Shown in pieces: positions 11,304 to 24,000 of a stretch of DNA of 64,000 nucleotides. The position numbers and the translations under genes were made by a program. This stretch comes from Tuctoria greenei (taxonomy: Eukaryota; Streptophyta; Magnoliopsida; Poales; Poaceae). How positions within the stretch are numbered: position 1 is the stretch's first letter; each line of letters opens with the position of its first letter. The stretch spans positions 45,692,064-45,756,063 of the forward strand of contig JAYESD010000001.1 in assembly GCA_036927565.1 (NCBI GenBank), given 5' to 3'. Below the pieces are notes generated by a model that saw nothing but the letters and a program-made list of their open reading frames with translations, was not told the DNA's origin and searched no databases.

Positions 11304-11609
11304 TGTTATGGTGGGACATGTACTGTTAGCTGGGCCCACACAGGAGGCACCGACATAAAGGGAATTAGATCAGTTGAGAGTCATTTAGCTGGATAAATTA
11401 GGTTGTTGAATAAAAAATAGGATCATTTTTTAGGGTCTGTTGAGTCAAGTCAGCTGACACCTTCTATAAAAAGGTTGTCATAATTTGTATTAGGAGTCAT
11501 TGAAAAATAGAGTTCGCCTGTTGAATGCGATTCTCCTTCAGTCACCAGGGGCTCGACATCAGTCCAGCACCGGGGACTCATCACTCCACACCCCTAGATG
11601 AAGAATTAA
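11304..11609 (+). repeat. 5' LTR of element F
   Basis: Starts TGTTATGGTG and ends AATTAATAACA before the PBS. It shares CACACAGGAGGC, TCAGTTGAGAGTC, CTATAAAAAGG, TTTGTATTAGGAGTCATTG and TCCACACCCCTAGATG with the 3' LTR at 38077. A TATA box (TATAAAAA) lies at about 11465-11472. Confidence 0.8.
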
Positions 11610-13791
11610 TAACAAATTGGTATCAAAGACCACACAGCGGATCGTCCATGCCGCCGCTGCACAAGATCCTGTGGCCCTTACTAAGCTGCAGGTCAAGTTT
11701 GGCGGCATCAACGCCATGCTGAACCGCATTCAGGCGCAGCTGGACATGATAAATGTGTGCCTCGACAGCCATGACCAGCGTCTTAGGCAGCTGGAGAAGG
11801 CAAGAGTAGAGACAGAAGGCAATGGCCGGAGAGGACGTGCCATCTGTGTGCACGGTGCCCACAAACAAATCTTCTGCTCCAGCTGAACCGCGACTAAGTC
11901 GTGCCCCAGATGCTTGCCAAAAGCGCTCTTACAGTAGCAAGCCACAAAGCTTTCCTGACCTCAGGAAAAAAACTTTGTTGAGCAAGGCGCGAAGGGAACC
12001 ACAGAGCGGATCCTCGTCATTGATCCTGCTGGGCTCACTCCTGAGCATGTCGTGCCTCCGTTTTGACCTCGGTGGCTGCGGCCGCAACCTCCTCCTTGGT
12101 CGCCGACGCGCTTCTATTGTCCATGTGAAGCCGCCTGCGCACGCAACGCCTCAGGAGCTCCTTGCTCGCAATGGACATGTGCCTGGCCTGATAAGAGTCG
12201 TGTCACTAAGATGTGCGAAGCAACCTTGCTGGTATCTTACCAGCTAGCACTCTTATTTAGCTTAAGGGTTGGTCCGAGCCGCAATGCTCGGCCGGAGCTC
12301 CCTTCTATGTCGAATCCGTCACATATCCTTTTGGAATCAAGTCAATCCACTGCCTTCAAGGAGACCCTGTGCCTCGAGTTGCCGGTGCTGATGCCACCAT
12401 TGTCAGTAAAAAAAGGAAGCAAGTACAACCTTTTCATGAAAACCAGGGGAGCTATGTGTTGTCAACAATGCTAGGGATAGTAGTGGGCCTCATGGGATGA
12501 TTCAATGATGAGGGTTGATTTATCACACGATTGAAGACTGCAAAAGGAGGAGAAATCCAGAGTGAAGGAAGCGACCAAGCCGCTATTCCTTTTGTTTTTC
12601 CCTTCCTCGATCCAATCAACGCATCACGGCAAAGGAGGGCATAGTACCGCTCACCCCCTAGGCAAATTCCTCGTGCGCAAGTGATGAGCGTGGGTCGACC
12701 AGATCTGTCATCGAACCCGCCGTCGACCACCCTGTCGAGGTCCATCCTATTCCCGAGGTTTGCGGCCGAATAGGACCCAAGGCCCCAACCCCAACATTCC
12801 CATCTTCCACCACTGGATTCGCCTGCCGCTCAAGATCCACTGGTGGTCAAGACTCCAAGGCCCACGGCAAACTCCGGCCTCGATCTGCCCTGGCCCACTC
12901 GGTCTGCGTGGTCGCAGGTCTCTGCGTCCTCGATGCCTGACACAATCATGTTAGGAATCGCTCCCTGATTTGACTAGTACTCCAAATCCGCCGGTGTCCA
13001 AGATCCTGGGCGGACTCATAACCTGCTCCCCGCAACCGCCAACCCGCTCGACGTCAATGCTGAGGCAGCCTCTTCCTCTATGCTGCCGCTCTGCATGGGG
13101 CCAACCATAGCAGCGACCGCCCGATGGCCTCGTTGAGGGCGACTCGTATCGCCATCGTGCCCGATGTGCGGGCGCGACACTCTGCTGGGATTCTGGAGAT
13201 CTTCTTTGCTTCAGCTCCAGGCCCGACCTTGCCTGCCGGTTTCTCGCCCAGAGCTACCCATATCTTGACGAAGTAGCATCGATACGTGCCAGATTCGGCC
13301 CTGTGCTGCTGGGATCCGGCTGACAACGCCCGATCTTCGATGAAGCTGCGCGATCCGTGGTTCCACCCATCGAGATCCATGATTTACCAACTCCCAGCGT
13401 GCCTTTCCCAACATCCATTGCTACCAGCTCGTCCACGACATCAACTCGACGCAAAAGGAACAGCATCGAGGCCGCCATCCTAAAGGGCTCCAGGAAAGGC
13501 AACATCTTAACTAGAACCAAGGCGTGCCACAAGGAAGTTCTGGTCATCAATCATCATCATCGACATATACACAGCTGCAGCCTCGACTCCATGACCAAGA
13601 TGACGCTCCAGGCACGGGTGGTGGAGAAGGATGTTGAGGTCAACAAGACACAGCGCAAGATGACAGCCGCCTTGGCCGCTAGTAAGGCCACCAAGCAAGC
13701 CAAGGAAGACGTCAAGGCAAGGCATGGTGAATGGTGATTACGATTTGTTCCAACATCAGGCAAGAATGCTTCTGGGAAGACCCTATCAACT
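11610..13791 (+). pseudogene. Internal region of element F with a gag-like start
   Basis: Just after the PBS a frame reads DPVALTKLQVKFGGINAML, then AQLDMINVCLDSHDQRLRQL with heptad-like spacing, which suggests a coiled coil at the start of gag. The frame is lost after about 100 codons. Downstream, around 11826-11945, a second frame (GEDVPSVCTVPTNK and DACQKRSYSS) resembles sequence at 38694-38848. The remainder to 13791 is GC-rich and without a recognisable pol domain. No protease, RT or integrase motif is seen, so F was probably mobilised by another element. Confidence 0.5.
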
Positions 13792-15305
13792 TGTGACACC
13801 TATAATGAACCAAGTGCGACGCATATATGTGTCCAAGATGTTCATCACACATACGCGGATACACCACAAACGATATTTAGATAATAACCATGTTTCAAAT
13901 AATAAATAGTACCTTATTACAATATCCAAATAGTCTCGAATACAAGTTCTAATAATACTGCAGCAAAAAACCTAAGCACTAGTAGTCTTCATCTCCACAG
14001 ACATTTTACTGTAACACGCACACCTAGTACTCCTCATAATTCTTCGGTACTCCAAATTATCACATGTTACTGAATTAATGTGAGCATAGAAAGAGTGAGT
14101 ATATGTTGCACTCAGTAAGTGTCAGAAATTATGACATGTAGCTTAAACAAGGATAAAATAAATGGTTTATTACGGAAAAGTATATTTCATTCATAAAAGT
14201 AAGAAAATGCGACTTATAATTACTATGTGAGGTTAATTTCCATAATAACCCAAATACCATTGGTACCATATCCAATATCATCAATTCAACATAATTAACC
14301 ATAATCATCCATAATTATCCATAACCATCCATATTCAACTCATCATAACCAAACCCATATTCAAATCACAATTCCATATCCAATTCCAACCATTATTCAA
14401 TACTCAGGTCCATAATTCTAATCATATAAGGGTCTAGGTCGCTCGTAACCGGGAGCACGGCTATCATAATAGTTTTACACTCTGCAGAGGTGTCACCATT
14501 TTACTCACAAGTTCGTGATTTCATCACCTTCCGATGACTAAGAAGCTCCATTATGTCGTCTCACACATTCGTCGTTGTTTGGCCAAGAGACCACAAAATA
14601 GCCTTTACAAAGTACTACAAGCATGTTGCGGACCCCACTAAGGTTTCACCTGAGGTGATGTCTCACCATTGAGCACGTCCATCCAAGGGTCCCCTCTTAT
14701 GCTGTTTGGATCCTATGGTAGTCCCGCCACTATTGCAAACCCAGCGACTCTCATTCCCCCAGCCTTCCATCTGATTCGAACGATGCTTCCAATACACTAA
14801 TTAATAGGCTAAGTCGCACCCATACATCGCCCTGTGGTGGCACTGTTATCCTGGATGGTTGCTCCACAAATCGGTTCGTAGATCTAAAGCAAGCAAAACA
14901 CTAAATCATCCAACCCATTCACATAACACGCTTGCTTAGATCCCTAGGTTCCATGTTGCTATAGGGCCATTATCATCAATTCACAAAGTTCATATGTTCA
15001 GTTGTTCATAACTAAGTCATTTGGTTATTCCCAATCCCAATTAAGTAAAGTGGAGCAAAAGTGTAACTACCCTTCCCAACTCTCTACATTACATCCCAAG
15101 CGATAAGGATGGCATACAAGTCTATTAAACACCAATTATGAGTTTTTCCATCAATTTGACACAAGCATGCAGGTTCAAAATAAGACATTTCAAAATAGGA
15201 TCAAAATTTTCAAGGCCACTTGCCTTGCTCCGGTGGCTGGTTTGGATCGAGAGCTTCAATGTTCTGGTGCTAAAGGTCCTCGAAAGCACCTTCTAGAGCG
15301 TTTTA
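13792..15305 (-). repeat. 3' LTR remnant of G2
   Basis: On the minus strand this ends in AGGTGTCACA (reverse of TGTGACACCT at 13792). It aligns with 27367-27505 and then 35186-36520 of the 5' LTR, including the shared CACTTGCCTTGCTCCGGTGGC. It stops abruptly after CACCTTCTAGAGC, where copia D begins. About 1.3 kb of LTR, including the whole palindrome cluster, is absent. Confidence 0.85.
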
Positions 15306-16230
15306 AGCTTAGGCAGCCCACATATATGATCAAGAGTACTAACACGGGTGAGATGATCAAAGCCTACGTAACCAAGTCTATGATGCCAAAAATATGAGTC
15401 TTTCAAATCATTAGTAACTAGACACCTATGCTTAGAGGATGACATATCAAAATCATCTTTAAAAACTCTTCCAAACAGAGACATGTTAAAAATGAGCTCA
15501 CTATATGAATGTACAACCTTGCAGCAATTTTTAGTGAAAATAATTTTCACATTTTTATCTAGCAATTGTGAAATAGAAAAAGTTGTATTTCAAATTTTTA
15601 ACAAGTGCCACATCCTTCAAAGTTTAGTGACTATTTACTATAACCGAACCCTTAGCAATTATAGGAGTTGAAGAATTGTCGACAAAAGTAACATTCTCTA
15701 CAGATGATACAAAAGAGAGGGAGGAGAACCAATCTTTGTTACCGGTCATGTGGCGTGAGCAACCTGAATCCACAATCTAAATGTTCTCCTTCCTCCAGCG
15801 TGTAACCTACATAGAAGCACAATACATCGATGACTCAATACCGGGGTTAGTCAAAAGACATCTAGGAATCTAGTATTGAGTCACACGACGTCCAGCAGGA
15901 ATAACATGTGAAAGTTGAGATAGAACAGCGGGTTCATGAGCTGAAGTTTGAAGATTTTTGTATCCAACTACTGACCTACGAGGTGTTACATGTGTAGTAG
16001 CACTAAAAACAGTAGATTTGGGAGCAAAATTTGCATGTTTTTGACTCATAACAGCAGGTTGCATGTTTCTAACTTTTGATTTAGCATGTGCAACAAATTT
16101 TGCATGAGAGTTATGATATCTAGCTTGCATTCTTTCCTTTTTCTGTTGTTTAGCTAGTCTATAACAACAATCTATGACATGACCATCTTTACCCTAGTAG
16201 GTAGAATGAGATTTAACTTTGCGTTCATGT
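15306..16230 (-). pseudogene. Copia protease and GAG-pre-integrase remnant
   Basis: The aspartic protease signature reads IVDSGCSRHMTGN, with the DSG codons at 15770-15762. Downstream the GAG-pre-integrase block RLGYVGFDHL and HICGLPKLK is visible at about 15320-15400, then the sequence breaks. Several stops interrupt the region between. Upstream, 15870-16180 encodes a Lys/His/Ala-rich linker (KERMQARYHNSHAKF). No integrase catalytic core is present. Confidence 0.8.
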
Positions 16231-16399
16231 CTAGATGAGCAAACAACATGTTTATTAGAAACTGAATGAGACAACACCCCTATAGATTTGAAAATTACTT
16301 TTTTATGTTTATGAAGTATTTGAACCAAACCACTTCCTAATGAATTTACAATTTTAGGTGGATGTACCTTAGCATGAGCATGAGAATCAAAACAAAACT

Positions 16400-18110
16400 A
16401 GTTTTATCATTTCAAGACTTGGAAGAATTTAGCAGCAAGTTTAGGTTCTTATTCCCATTACAAATCTGATCTAGTGTCCTATGCATATCATCAAGTTTTT
16501 TAGACAAGTCTAGATAGTTTTCACATGAAGTTTTTCCTTTTAATTTGCAATTAGAATAATATTTAACTTCATGAGAACGTAAAGCGTTGTTCAAAACAGA
16601 AATCTGATCCATAGCATCATGTAGTTTCCTATCAAGATCATCACAAGTAGAACAATGCAAATAAATTATAGAACAACTAGCATCTTTTATGTTTTTATCG
16701 TTAAGTGCAGCAAGCTTTTTGTTCTTCTCAATTTCAAGTTCCAGTTTATCAAGTGTGGAGATGTGCGCACTTTTTAAAGAGGACATTTTTTCATATATAA
16801 GCTCACATGACGAACAAAAATCATCACTAGGAATCAAAGTTTTTAAATAATTAATTTCAGATTCTAGTGATTCAATTTTAACAGCATTGTTCCCAAGTTT
16901 TTTGTCCCTTTTCTTAAGTATAACAGTGGTACGAGAAATAGAATCACACATTTATTCGCAAGTGGGACATACCACTTCATCGTCGTTGTTGTGTTCTACC
17001 TCCTCCGTACTTGATCTTGAGTTGCCCGCCATGAAGCACATAGTTGCAAAATTCTCTTCATACTAATCACTTTTGGAGTCCACATCGCTCAAGTTGTTGT
17101 CTAGTAGAGCGGAGAGGATATGGTCCACCACTTGGCATTTTGTGAAATTCATCCTTTTCTTGTTGTTGTTACCAGAGGAGTACTTGAACTTATTTTTCTT
17201 TTCATCACGAGTAGAAGGACCTGAAAGGTTAGGGCAATCTGTACAAAAATGTCTTGTCTTACCACATTCAAAACATCGTTGAGAATAACCACTTCCTCTC
17301 CTTCTAGTTCTCACATTTTGCATTACTTTTTGAGAACCGAGTGAAGAGAAGTGCCAACTCCTCTTCTGGAAATTCTTCAATCTATTCAAGGGTTAGAGAA
17401 GACAGCAAACCAAGTGTACCACATGACAAATATTGGCTACAACTATGCATATCACATTGAGAAATAACTGCAAGAGACTTGTAGGGGTTTTACGTGATAT
17501 AATGTCAATTTCATAAGTTTTTAACTTGGAATATAGCACATTTAATGTAAGTGTGCTCATGATAGTGGATTCACAAATATATGTAACTTTCATCTCCCAA
17601 ATTGATATGTCTAATGCACTTAGTAATTACCTATCATTCTCAGCATATGAAAATTTAACTTTGACACTATGCAAGTTGCTGAGAATTTTATTAAAGCAAG
17701 CAAATACAGCGTCGATGGACTCACCTAGTTGCATCTCAAAGCACATATATTCTTTCTTGAACATATCTTGCCTTACCTCCTTGATCGTGTTGGATCCTTC
17801 GTGGTATTCTCATAGAGCTTTACAAACATCGTACGCAGATCAGAGGTGTGCAACACGATCAAAGTCACTTTGAGTCAATCCTTGTATGATCAAGTTTCGC
17901 ACTTTGTTGTTTTTGTCGACATCTCTCATATTCGTAGCTGTCACTTGATCGTTTGGTGGCACGTTGTAAGGGTTGTACACCTTTTCCCATATTGCGAAGC
18001 CTTGCGCCTGGATTAAAGCCTCCATACGTGCCTTCCAAACCTAAAAAACAATTCCACAAAACACACAAGGTTTTGCGTAGTATTTCTCCATGATGATTGG
18101 TCAAAACATG
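16400..18110 (-). pseudogene. Copia gag remnant with zinc knuckle and coiled coil
   Basis: The capsid start includes KARMEALIQAQGFAIWEKV and NLIIQGLTQSDFDRV (about 17840-18030). A CX2CX4HX4C zinc knuckle, CFECGKTRHFCTDC, lies at about 17230-17275. It is followed by a 179-codon open stretch (16951-16412) predicted by its heptads to be coiled coil (LESEINYLKTL, KLELEIEKNKKL). A coiled-coil extension after gag is usual in SIRE/Maximus elements. Multiple stops and frameshifts break the capsid part. Confidence 0.8.
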
Positions 18111-18130
18111 TGCAAATCACAAAGATTAGA

Positions 18131-18150
18131 GAACCATGGCTCTGATACCA
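18131..18150 (-). promoter_or_regulatory. Primer-binding site of copia D1
   Basis: The minus strand reads TGGTATCAGAGCCATGGTTC two bases from the LTR, a long perfect-looking complement of the initiator-Met tRNA 3' end. Confidence 0.85.
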
Positions 18151-18152
18151 AT

Positions 18153-19697
18153 TGTAGGATCGAAGAGCACGTGAAAAGATACCAGAGGGGGGTGAATGGT
18201 AGATTAAAACTTTTTCAGAGGAAGCAACAAAATCCCCTCGGCAGGAAAAGAATCTGATCAAGAAACAATGTGTGCGACTAATCTAAATGTGTTCAACTAT
18301 GAAAAAAGTGGTATGGATTGTGAAGAATCAATTCACGAAAATTTCAAAACAAGGATCACGAAAAACTTTTGAGAAAACACATGTTATGATCGAAAGATCG
18401 ATCAAGGGTCAAGCTGTTCTACCCGAGTAAAAACCAAATGTGCAACACCACAGTAGATCAGAAACCACAAATCCAATGATCCTGAAATCTTCACAGATGA
18501 ATGATAATCAAGTTGTGAAGACAAACCAAATAGAATCACATCAATTGGATCTGTAAAACTCGAGTTATGATAAAAACACAGAAGCAACATAGTGCTGTGC
18601 AGAAACTCGACGAGAAAAACTAGCCTGAAACAAGTCGGACAAACGAGGAATAAAATCTCCTCTGAAACTATGATATTTATTCAATAGGACACAAGAGGAA
18701 TAACCCAATGTCATCTCGTCATGAGATCGTGCCTCCATTGCTTATATAACCAGCCCTAAGGCCAACTACTAGGACTCTAATCCTACTCAGCTTCAACCGA
18801 AACTTCCCATAACTGCTCAAGACTCTTTCATACGTAGATACAAGCAACCTTAAGACTTCTAAACACCTTAGTAATGTACTAAACATTCCTAAAATAAATC
18901 AACTTCGTGACCCACATGAAATCTAACAAGAACCAACTGTAATCTTTCCATATTTGAGCCATAACCACCTCAGCCGCAGCCTGAGGCATAATCTAGCCGG
19001 TTGGACTTTTTGACCAATTCTTTACGTCCACTTCTCTTCATCATGCCTTGGGCCATGTTGTCACATCTATTCAGTCCTTGCACACGTGAAAACACCTTCC
19101 AACAACGTCCACGATACCTTCATATGCATTGTTCTTGATCCAAACATGTTGTGTGTCCTCCCGATCAACTCAATCACAATTCCTCTCGAACTTGGTTGTT
19201 GAACCTCATCTTCTCCCTAAGACTAGTTCAATGGATCCTGTCACCAGCCACGTATTGACCTTAAGCAACACCTGCACATGAAAAAACAAACCAGTTCTTC
19301 CGAGCACAAGTCGTTGACTTGACTCACGATAGTTCGAAAACCACAACACCTTATGTGAGCAAGATAATACCAGCCTTAACCACCAAAACACACAAAAAAC
19401 TTAGCAAATGAATACTAAGCAAACCTTACCATAAGCGTAAAGCTAGTTTGAAACATTACAAATGAAAAACATAGCAGCCACATGATTATTTTAGCACATA
19501 GAATGTTCGGTCAGTCCAAAACAACAGCTATGCATTGTACAAGAAAAGTTCGGACATTCCAGAATGCAAAACACGTGCAGCTAACGTGCAGCAAAAGTTC
19601 AGACAGTGCAAAGTGTGTTTCTCAAGTATATTCAAAACTTTGCATGTAAACCTACACGTTTAACATAATTCCCAATGTATTCAGCACATAGGTCTCA
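18153..19697 (-). repeat. 5' LTR of copia D1
   Basis: A 1545-bp LTR on the minus strand, starting TGAGACCTATGTG at 19697 and ending CGATCCTACA at 18153. A TATA-like TATATAAG (minus) lies at about 18740. Palindrome units TTCGGTCAGTCC, TTCGGACATTCC and TTCAGACAGTGC occur at about 19507-19610. It is homologous to the fragment at 9711-10489. Confidence 0.85.
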
Positions 19698-19741
19698 AAG
19701 AATGAATGCATTGCATGATGAATGAAAATGAGAGTGTTACA
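19698..19741 (-). repeat. First 44 bases of the G2 3' LTR
   Basis: On the minus strand this begins TGTAACACTCTCATTTTCAT, matching the 5' LTR start at 37864. It is isolated from the rest of the LTR by copia D1. Confidence 0.8.
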
Positions 19742-21647
19742 AACCTTCATTAGTAGTTAAATCATTTGAATGGTTTCTCCTTCATTAGTAGTTAAGTCAT
19801 GGGCTTCGCTATCTTGGAGAAGTCATTGATGAAACAGTGAGAATATCCAGTCATTCCTAAGAAACTTCAGATTTCCTTCACATTCTGTGGTGGATTCCAC
19901 TTAACACATCTTTCACTTTTCTTGGATCGATATATACTCCTCCTTCGGAGATGATATGGCCTACAAATGATATCTCTCTCAACCAGAATTGGCACTTGTT
20001 AAACTTGGCATGCAACTGGTACTCTCATAATTTCTGCAATGTTAGCCTTAAATGCTCTTCATGCTCTTCTTCGCTTCTCGAGTAGACCATGATATCATCG
20101 ATGAACACTACGACGAACTGATCCAAGTACTCTATGAAGACTGAAGTAAGAAGGTGCAATCGTCAACCCGAATGACATAATGGTGTACTCATATGACCCA
20201 TACCGTGTTTGAAAGGCTGTTTTGGGTATGTATGCAGGTCTGACCTTCAGCTGGATGTACCCTGATCGAAGATCAAACTTGGAAAGTATCGGAGCTCCCT
20301 TCATTTGGTCAAACAAATCTTCTATGCAGGGCAATGAATACTTATTATGGATCGTCACCTCATTGAGACATCTCTAGTCCACACACATCTTTTGGGATCC
20401 ATCCTTCTTATCTACGAAGAGCATTAGGGCTCCCCATGGTGACAAACTCGGGCATATAAAACCCTTTTCTAGCTGCTCTTGAATCGGATTCTTGAGCTCC
20501 CCTAATTCATTAGCAGACATCCTATACGGGCTTTTAGCTATAGGTGTAGTTCCATGTATTAAATCAATGACAAACTCGATGTCATGATTAGGTGGCATAC
20601 CTGGCAGTTCTTTCTAAAACACCTCTTGATACTTGCGAACAATCAAAATTTCCTCTAATGTCACACCTTCCATATTGTTTAGCATTGCCTTTCCAGTTGT
20701 TGGTTGAACTGCCTTAAATTCTATACTGACTCCCAAGTCATTTGTCAACTGCACTGTCTGTGTGGCACACTGGATCACTTCTTTATGTTATGTAGTCAAT
20801 CCATTCTGAGTATTATGTCCAATCCTTGCGAGTCAAGACTATAAGGTTGGCAAGGAAATCTACCCCCTTATTTTAAGACTTACTTTTGGACATACTATAT
20901 TTGTCCTCATCTCTACTCTAGGAGAACTAACCAACATAGTATAATTCATGTGGGGTATAGGCATACTATACTTTGCGACATACTTCAATGATATGAATGA
21001 ATGAGATGCTCTAGAATAAAATAATATAGTAGCGGAGGTTGAGTTTGCAAGGAACATACCAATCACAACATCATCAACTTGTTGGGCCTACTCTACATAT
21101 ACATGGTTCACCTTGCCACGGGCAAAATTCTGTGATCCACGGTTGCTTTGAGTTGCTCCTCCATCCGGCCTAGGATTCTGCCTCAGAGCATTGTTCATCT
21201 CTACCTGGCTTGATTTTGGGCACTGATTAGCAAAGTGTCCCTACCAGTGGCACCAGAGAAGTTAGGGCAAGAGTGGTTCTGAGCATAGGCACCCATATTA
21301 GGACGAGGTGCATGCGGCATGGGTAAGTGAGGGGCTTGCATGAGAGGGTGTTGCTGTGGTGGTTGATTTGGGGGTGGTGGATAAACAAGGTGATATGCAA
21401 AAGAAAATTGGTTGTAGTATGGTGCGGTAGGCGGTGCATAGCGAAGGCGAACACTGTCTCCTTGTGCTTGTCCTTGATATGACATCTTCCTCTTTCCGTC
21501 CTGTTCAATCTCATGAACCCTATTTTCAACCACAATAGCCTTATCGACAAGCTTCTGGAAGTTGGCATATTCACTGTGGAGAAACTAAACTTGAATCTCA
21601 TTATTCATACCCCTCATAAAAAAGTATTGCTTCCAGCTGTCTGTATG
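19742..21647 (-). pseudogene. G2 gag C-terminus, protease and RT remnants
   Basis: The minus strand gives the gag tail (QGQAQGDSVRLRYAPP, about 21450), a broken zinc-knuckle region near 21230, protease, and RT. The protease active site reads FYSRASHSF at about 21018-21010, where related proteins have FDSGASHSF, so the catalytic Asp is lost. RT keeps FDLRSGY.QL, MSFGLT.AP and FIDDIMVYS (about 20085), and ends after FLGMTGYSHCFINDFSKIAK. Stops and frameshifts occur throughout. Immediately after RT the LTR begins, so RNase H and integrase are deleted. Confidence 0.85.
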
Positions 21648-22797
21648 TGATGAGATCAAGCACATTGTCATTGCACATACAAGCACGACACGATGTTTAT
21701 TTGTTTAGGATCCTGGCTCAAGTGAATGTGCATGCGTATTTGGTGAAAAACATGGAGATGGTGCACTATGTCGTCCACCACCTTGGCCTCCTCATTTGAT
21801 GCACACAAGAGGATTTGATGGCGTTGCACTTATGGACCCACACATGAGAGAAGATGAACTTGAGTCGTGGACGACTCCAATTCAAGAAGAGGAGGATGAT
21901 GAGCACATCACTCCTATGGATATACACAACACTCCATTCAACAAACAAGATGCAACCAATAAAATTCACACACACCAATCAATTTCAGAGGTGAGCTCGT
22001 TCTTATATATTTCCTTATATATTTTTGAGAATAGATTACTACCTAATGACTTAATTGTGATTAGGATCCATGGAGAAGTTCAAGGAGTCATTGGAGGAAG
22101 ATTTAGGTGTGTGGAGGACCGCATATTACGTTCAAAGAATATGGAAACCGACCCCAACTCAAATTCGTGTCCAACTCGGAGTCTAGGATCAGTTCACGCT
22201 AAAACGGACGCCCAGGACGCATACAAACTCCGTTTTGGACGTTCTACATATGCACGGAAAGGGGAGAGGATAAAATTTCCAATGATGCTGGTCCCATGTC
22301 AAAATACCTACGGAGTCCACGAGAATCATTGAAACAAAATCGAGTTCATAATCTGTCAGGGTGCTATGCCACCGTACTGCATCATTCAGTCTTGTATCAT
22401 GTCTAAGTCCATTATTTTTCGTGTCTTAGGGTTAGGTCACGACCCCAACACCCCCATGGATATACTCTCACCTATATATACTCCATAGCAACCATCATAA
22501 CAATTGGGTTTTGCTTAAATTAATAATACCGTTGTTCTACGGTTTGTGAAACTCCAACTTCGCGATTTCAGATCGTGTCTTCTATGTTCTTGCTTGTGTT
22601 CTCGGTTGCACTTGCAGGGATTAGCCTTCTTGGCAAGGTCAATCGTGTGCAACACGGTTGATAACTAACGGAGCGGTGGTGTAGCGATTGCAGAGGTTTT
22701 CGTGTTCTACTCGAGAGTCTCGGATCATCAACGTCGAGATCTCCATCAATCGACTTATCCATTACCTTTCGGAAGATCGGGCCTAAACTACTCATCA
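21648..22797 (+). repeat. 5' LTR of A4
   Basis: 1150 bp, TGATGAGATCAAGC to CTACTCATCA. It contains a long open stretch (about 21796-22330) whose start encodes a pol tail like that of element A2 (REDELES.TTPIQEEEDDEHI). TGATGAGCACATCACTCC at about 21896 corresponds to the LTR start of A2, so this LTR begins about 250 bases further upstream than in A2. A TATA-like TATATATA lies at 22473-22480. Confidence 0.9.
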
Positions 22798-22799
22798 AT

Positions 22800-22809
22800 T
22801 GGTATCAGA
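22800..22809 (+). promoter_or_regulatory. Primer-binding site of A4
   Basis: TGGTATCAGA lies two bases after the LTR, matching the initiator-Met tRNA type; complementarity ends after ten bases (TTTCC follows). Confidence 0.8.
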
Positions 22810-24000
22810 TTTCCAAGTTACCTGTTAGGTAATTCATCTATCCATTACATTAGTTTTGTTTTTCATACCTAGAGTCCACAAAAAAAGCGACAAAAAACTT
22901 GCAGTTTAGTAGATTTGTTCATTACTTTGTCCAAACCACCATTGAGCCTTTGCAACTTTCATTTTCATTTTGGTTTTATTGAGTTCGTGTCCGTTGTTGA
23001 GTCATATTTCTGGTTTAGAAAGTGTTTTTGGTTTTAGTTTGAGTTTTGCATTGTGTCGATTCATCCTTTTGAATCGCGTCATCACATCTAGATTAGATTC
23101 ATCTGTGTGCAGTTCGGTATTTTGATCATATCTCACACATACGAACTTGTAATTTGTAGTTCTTGTACTTTATAGAAAGCTTAAGAAGTTCTCTACATTT
23201 TTCGTATTAATATGTTTTCCTGAAAACAGAGTTATCGTGGTCAAAAATGCATTAGATCTGAATCTGTTCTCGACCAAGAATTTCTGAACGGTCTGTGTTT
23301 TGGGGGCAATATCTCCTATTGTTCTTGTCTAAAATAGTTCTTCTATATATTGAAATTAAATAGGAGAAATATATATACAATCTTGCTGTTGTAAGTTTTT
23401 TCTATTTGGAGCCTCTGAGTATGCCTATTTGTCCTTGGACGATTGAGTAGAAAATCTGTGACAGACCCACGAGATATCTTTGATTGCTTTTCATTGTGTT
23501 CTTCTTTTGCAGCATATTCTGAAAAAGGGAAGAATAATGAAAAAGTCAAGTGTAAAACAAGATACAAAAGCCGCACAAAAAAAAGAAAAAAAAAACAACA
23601 ACAAACATAAGTGCTTGCATTCTTTGTGTCATCTAGTTTTGTCTCATGTATTGCTAGCTTGAACTACTAGGAACACATTTAGGGCAGCAACTTTGACAAG
23701 TACTTTAGACACTTATTCAACTTTACTATCTGGTTGCACTGTTGCTAATCCTTGCTACATATAAATTGCCATCCAAGCTACACTTCACTCTTGAGCAGAA
23801 TCGATACACCTTTGTAATCATCCCACGCTTTATTGCTTTATTCATACCGGCAACCGTTTGCCACCTGCAGTGTCGGTAAGAACACTTGTAAGAGCATGGT
23901 AAGACGCTTGAGAGTGTGTGATTCCACTTCCATATTGCCATTATCCTTTGTAGTTGATAGGGATAATATATTTTTTGTTGTCTTCTGTTTGCTACTAACA
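22810..24000 (+). other. 5' leader of element A4
   Basis: About 1.2 kb of untranslated leader between PBS and gag start. It is AT-rich with an A-rich run at about 23573-23610. I see no ORF of interest and no structural motif beyond short homopolymers. Confidence 0.6.

Larger units (their letters stand above)
15306..19697 (-). mobile_element. Maximus-type Ty1/copia element D1, 5' part
   Basis: On the minus strand it has an LTR (19697-18153), PBS (18150-18131), gag, a coiled-coil region, protease and the start of the GAG-pre-integrase domain. It ends at about 15305. RT, integrase and the 3' LTR are gone. The right end lies within the G2 3' LTR (GAATGAATGCATTGCATG resumes at 19700). The simplest history is insertion into that LTR followed by one deletion removing the rest of D1 and about 1.3 kb of LTR. 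Confidence 0.8.

Noticed and set aside
13285..13737. Frames inside element F as host exons
   Set aside because: No splice signals or recognisable domain; composition follows GC-rich element sequence and frames are short.
14200..14420. ATAACCAT-rich stretch as a satellite (also 28080-28180, 32890-32990, 35540-35660)
   Set aside because: It occurs at the same place in each Tekay LTR and is degenerate, so it is part of the LTR rather than an independent satellite.
21796..22332. A 178-codon frame in the A4 LTR (254 codons in the 3' LTR) as a stand-alone gene
   Set aside because: The first part is the old pol tail captured in the LTR. The rest lacks domain features and is broken in the A3 LTR.
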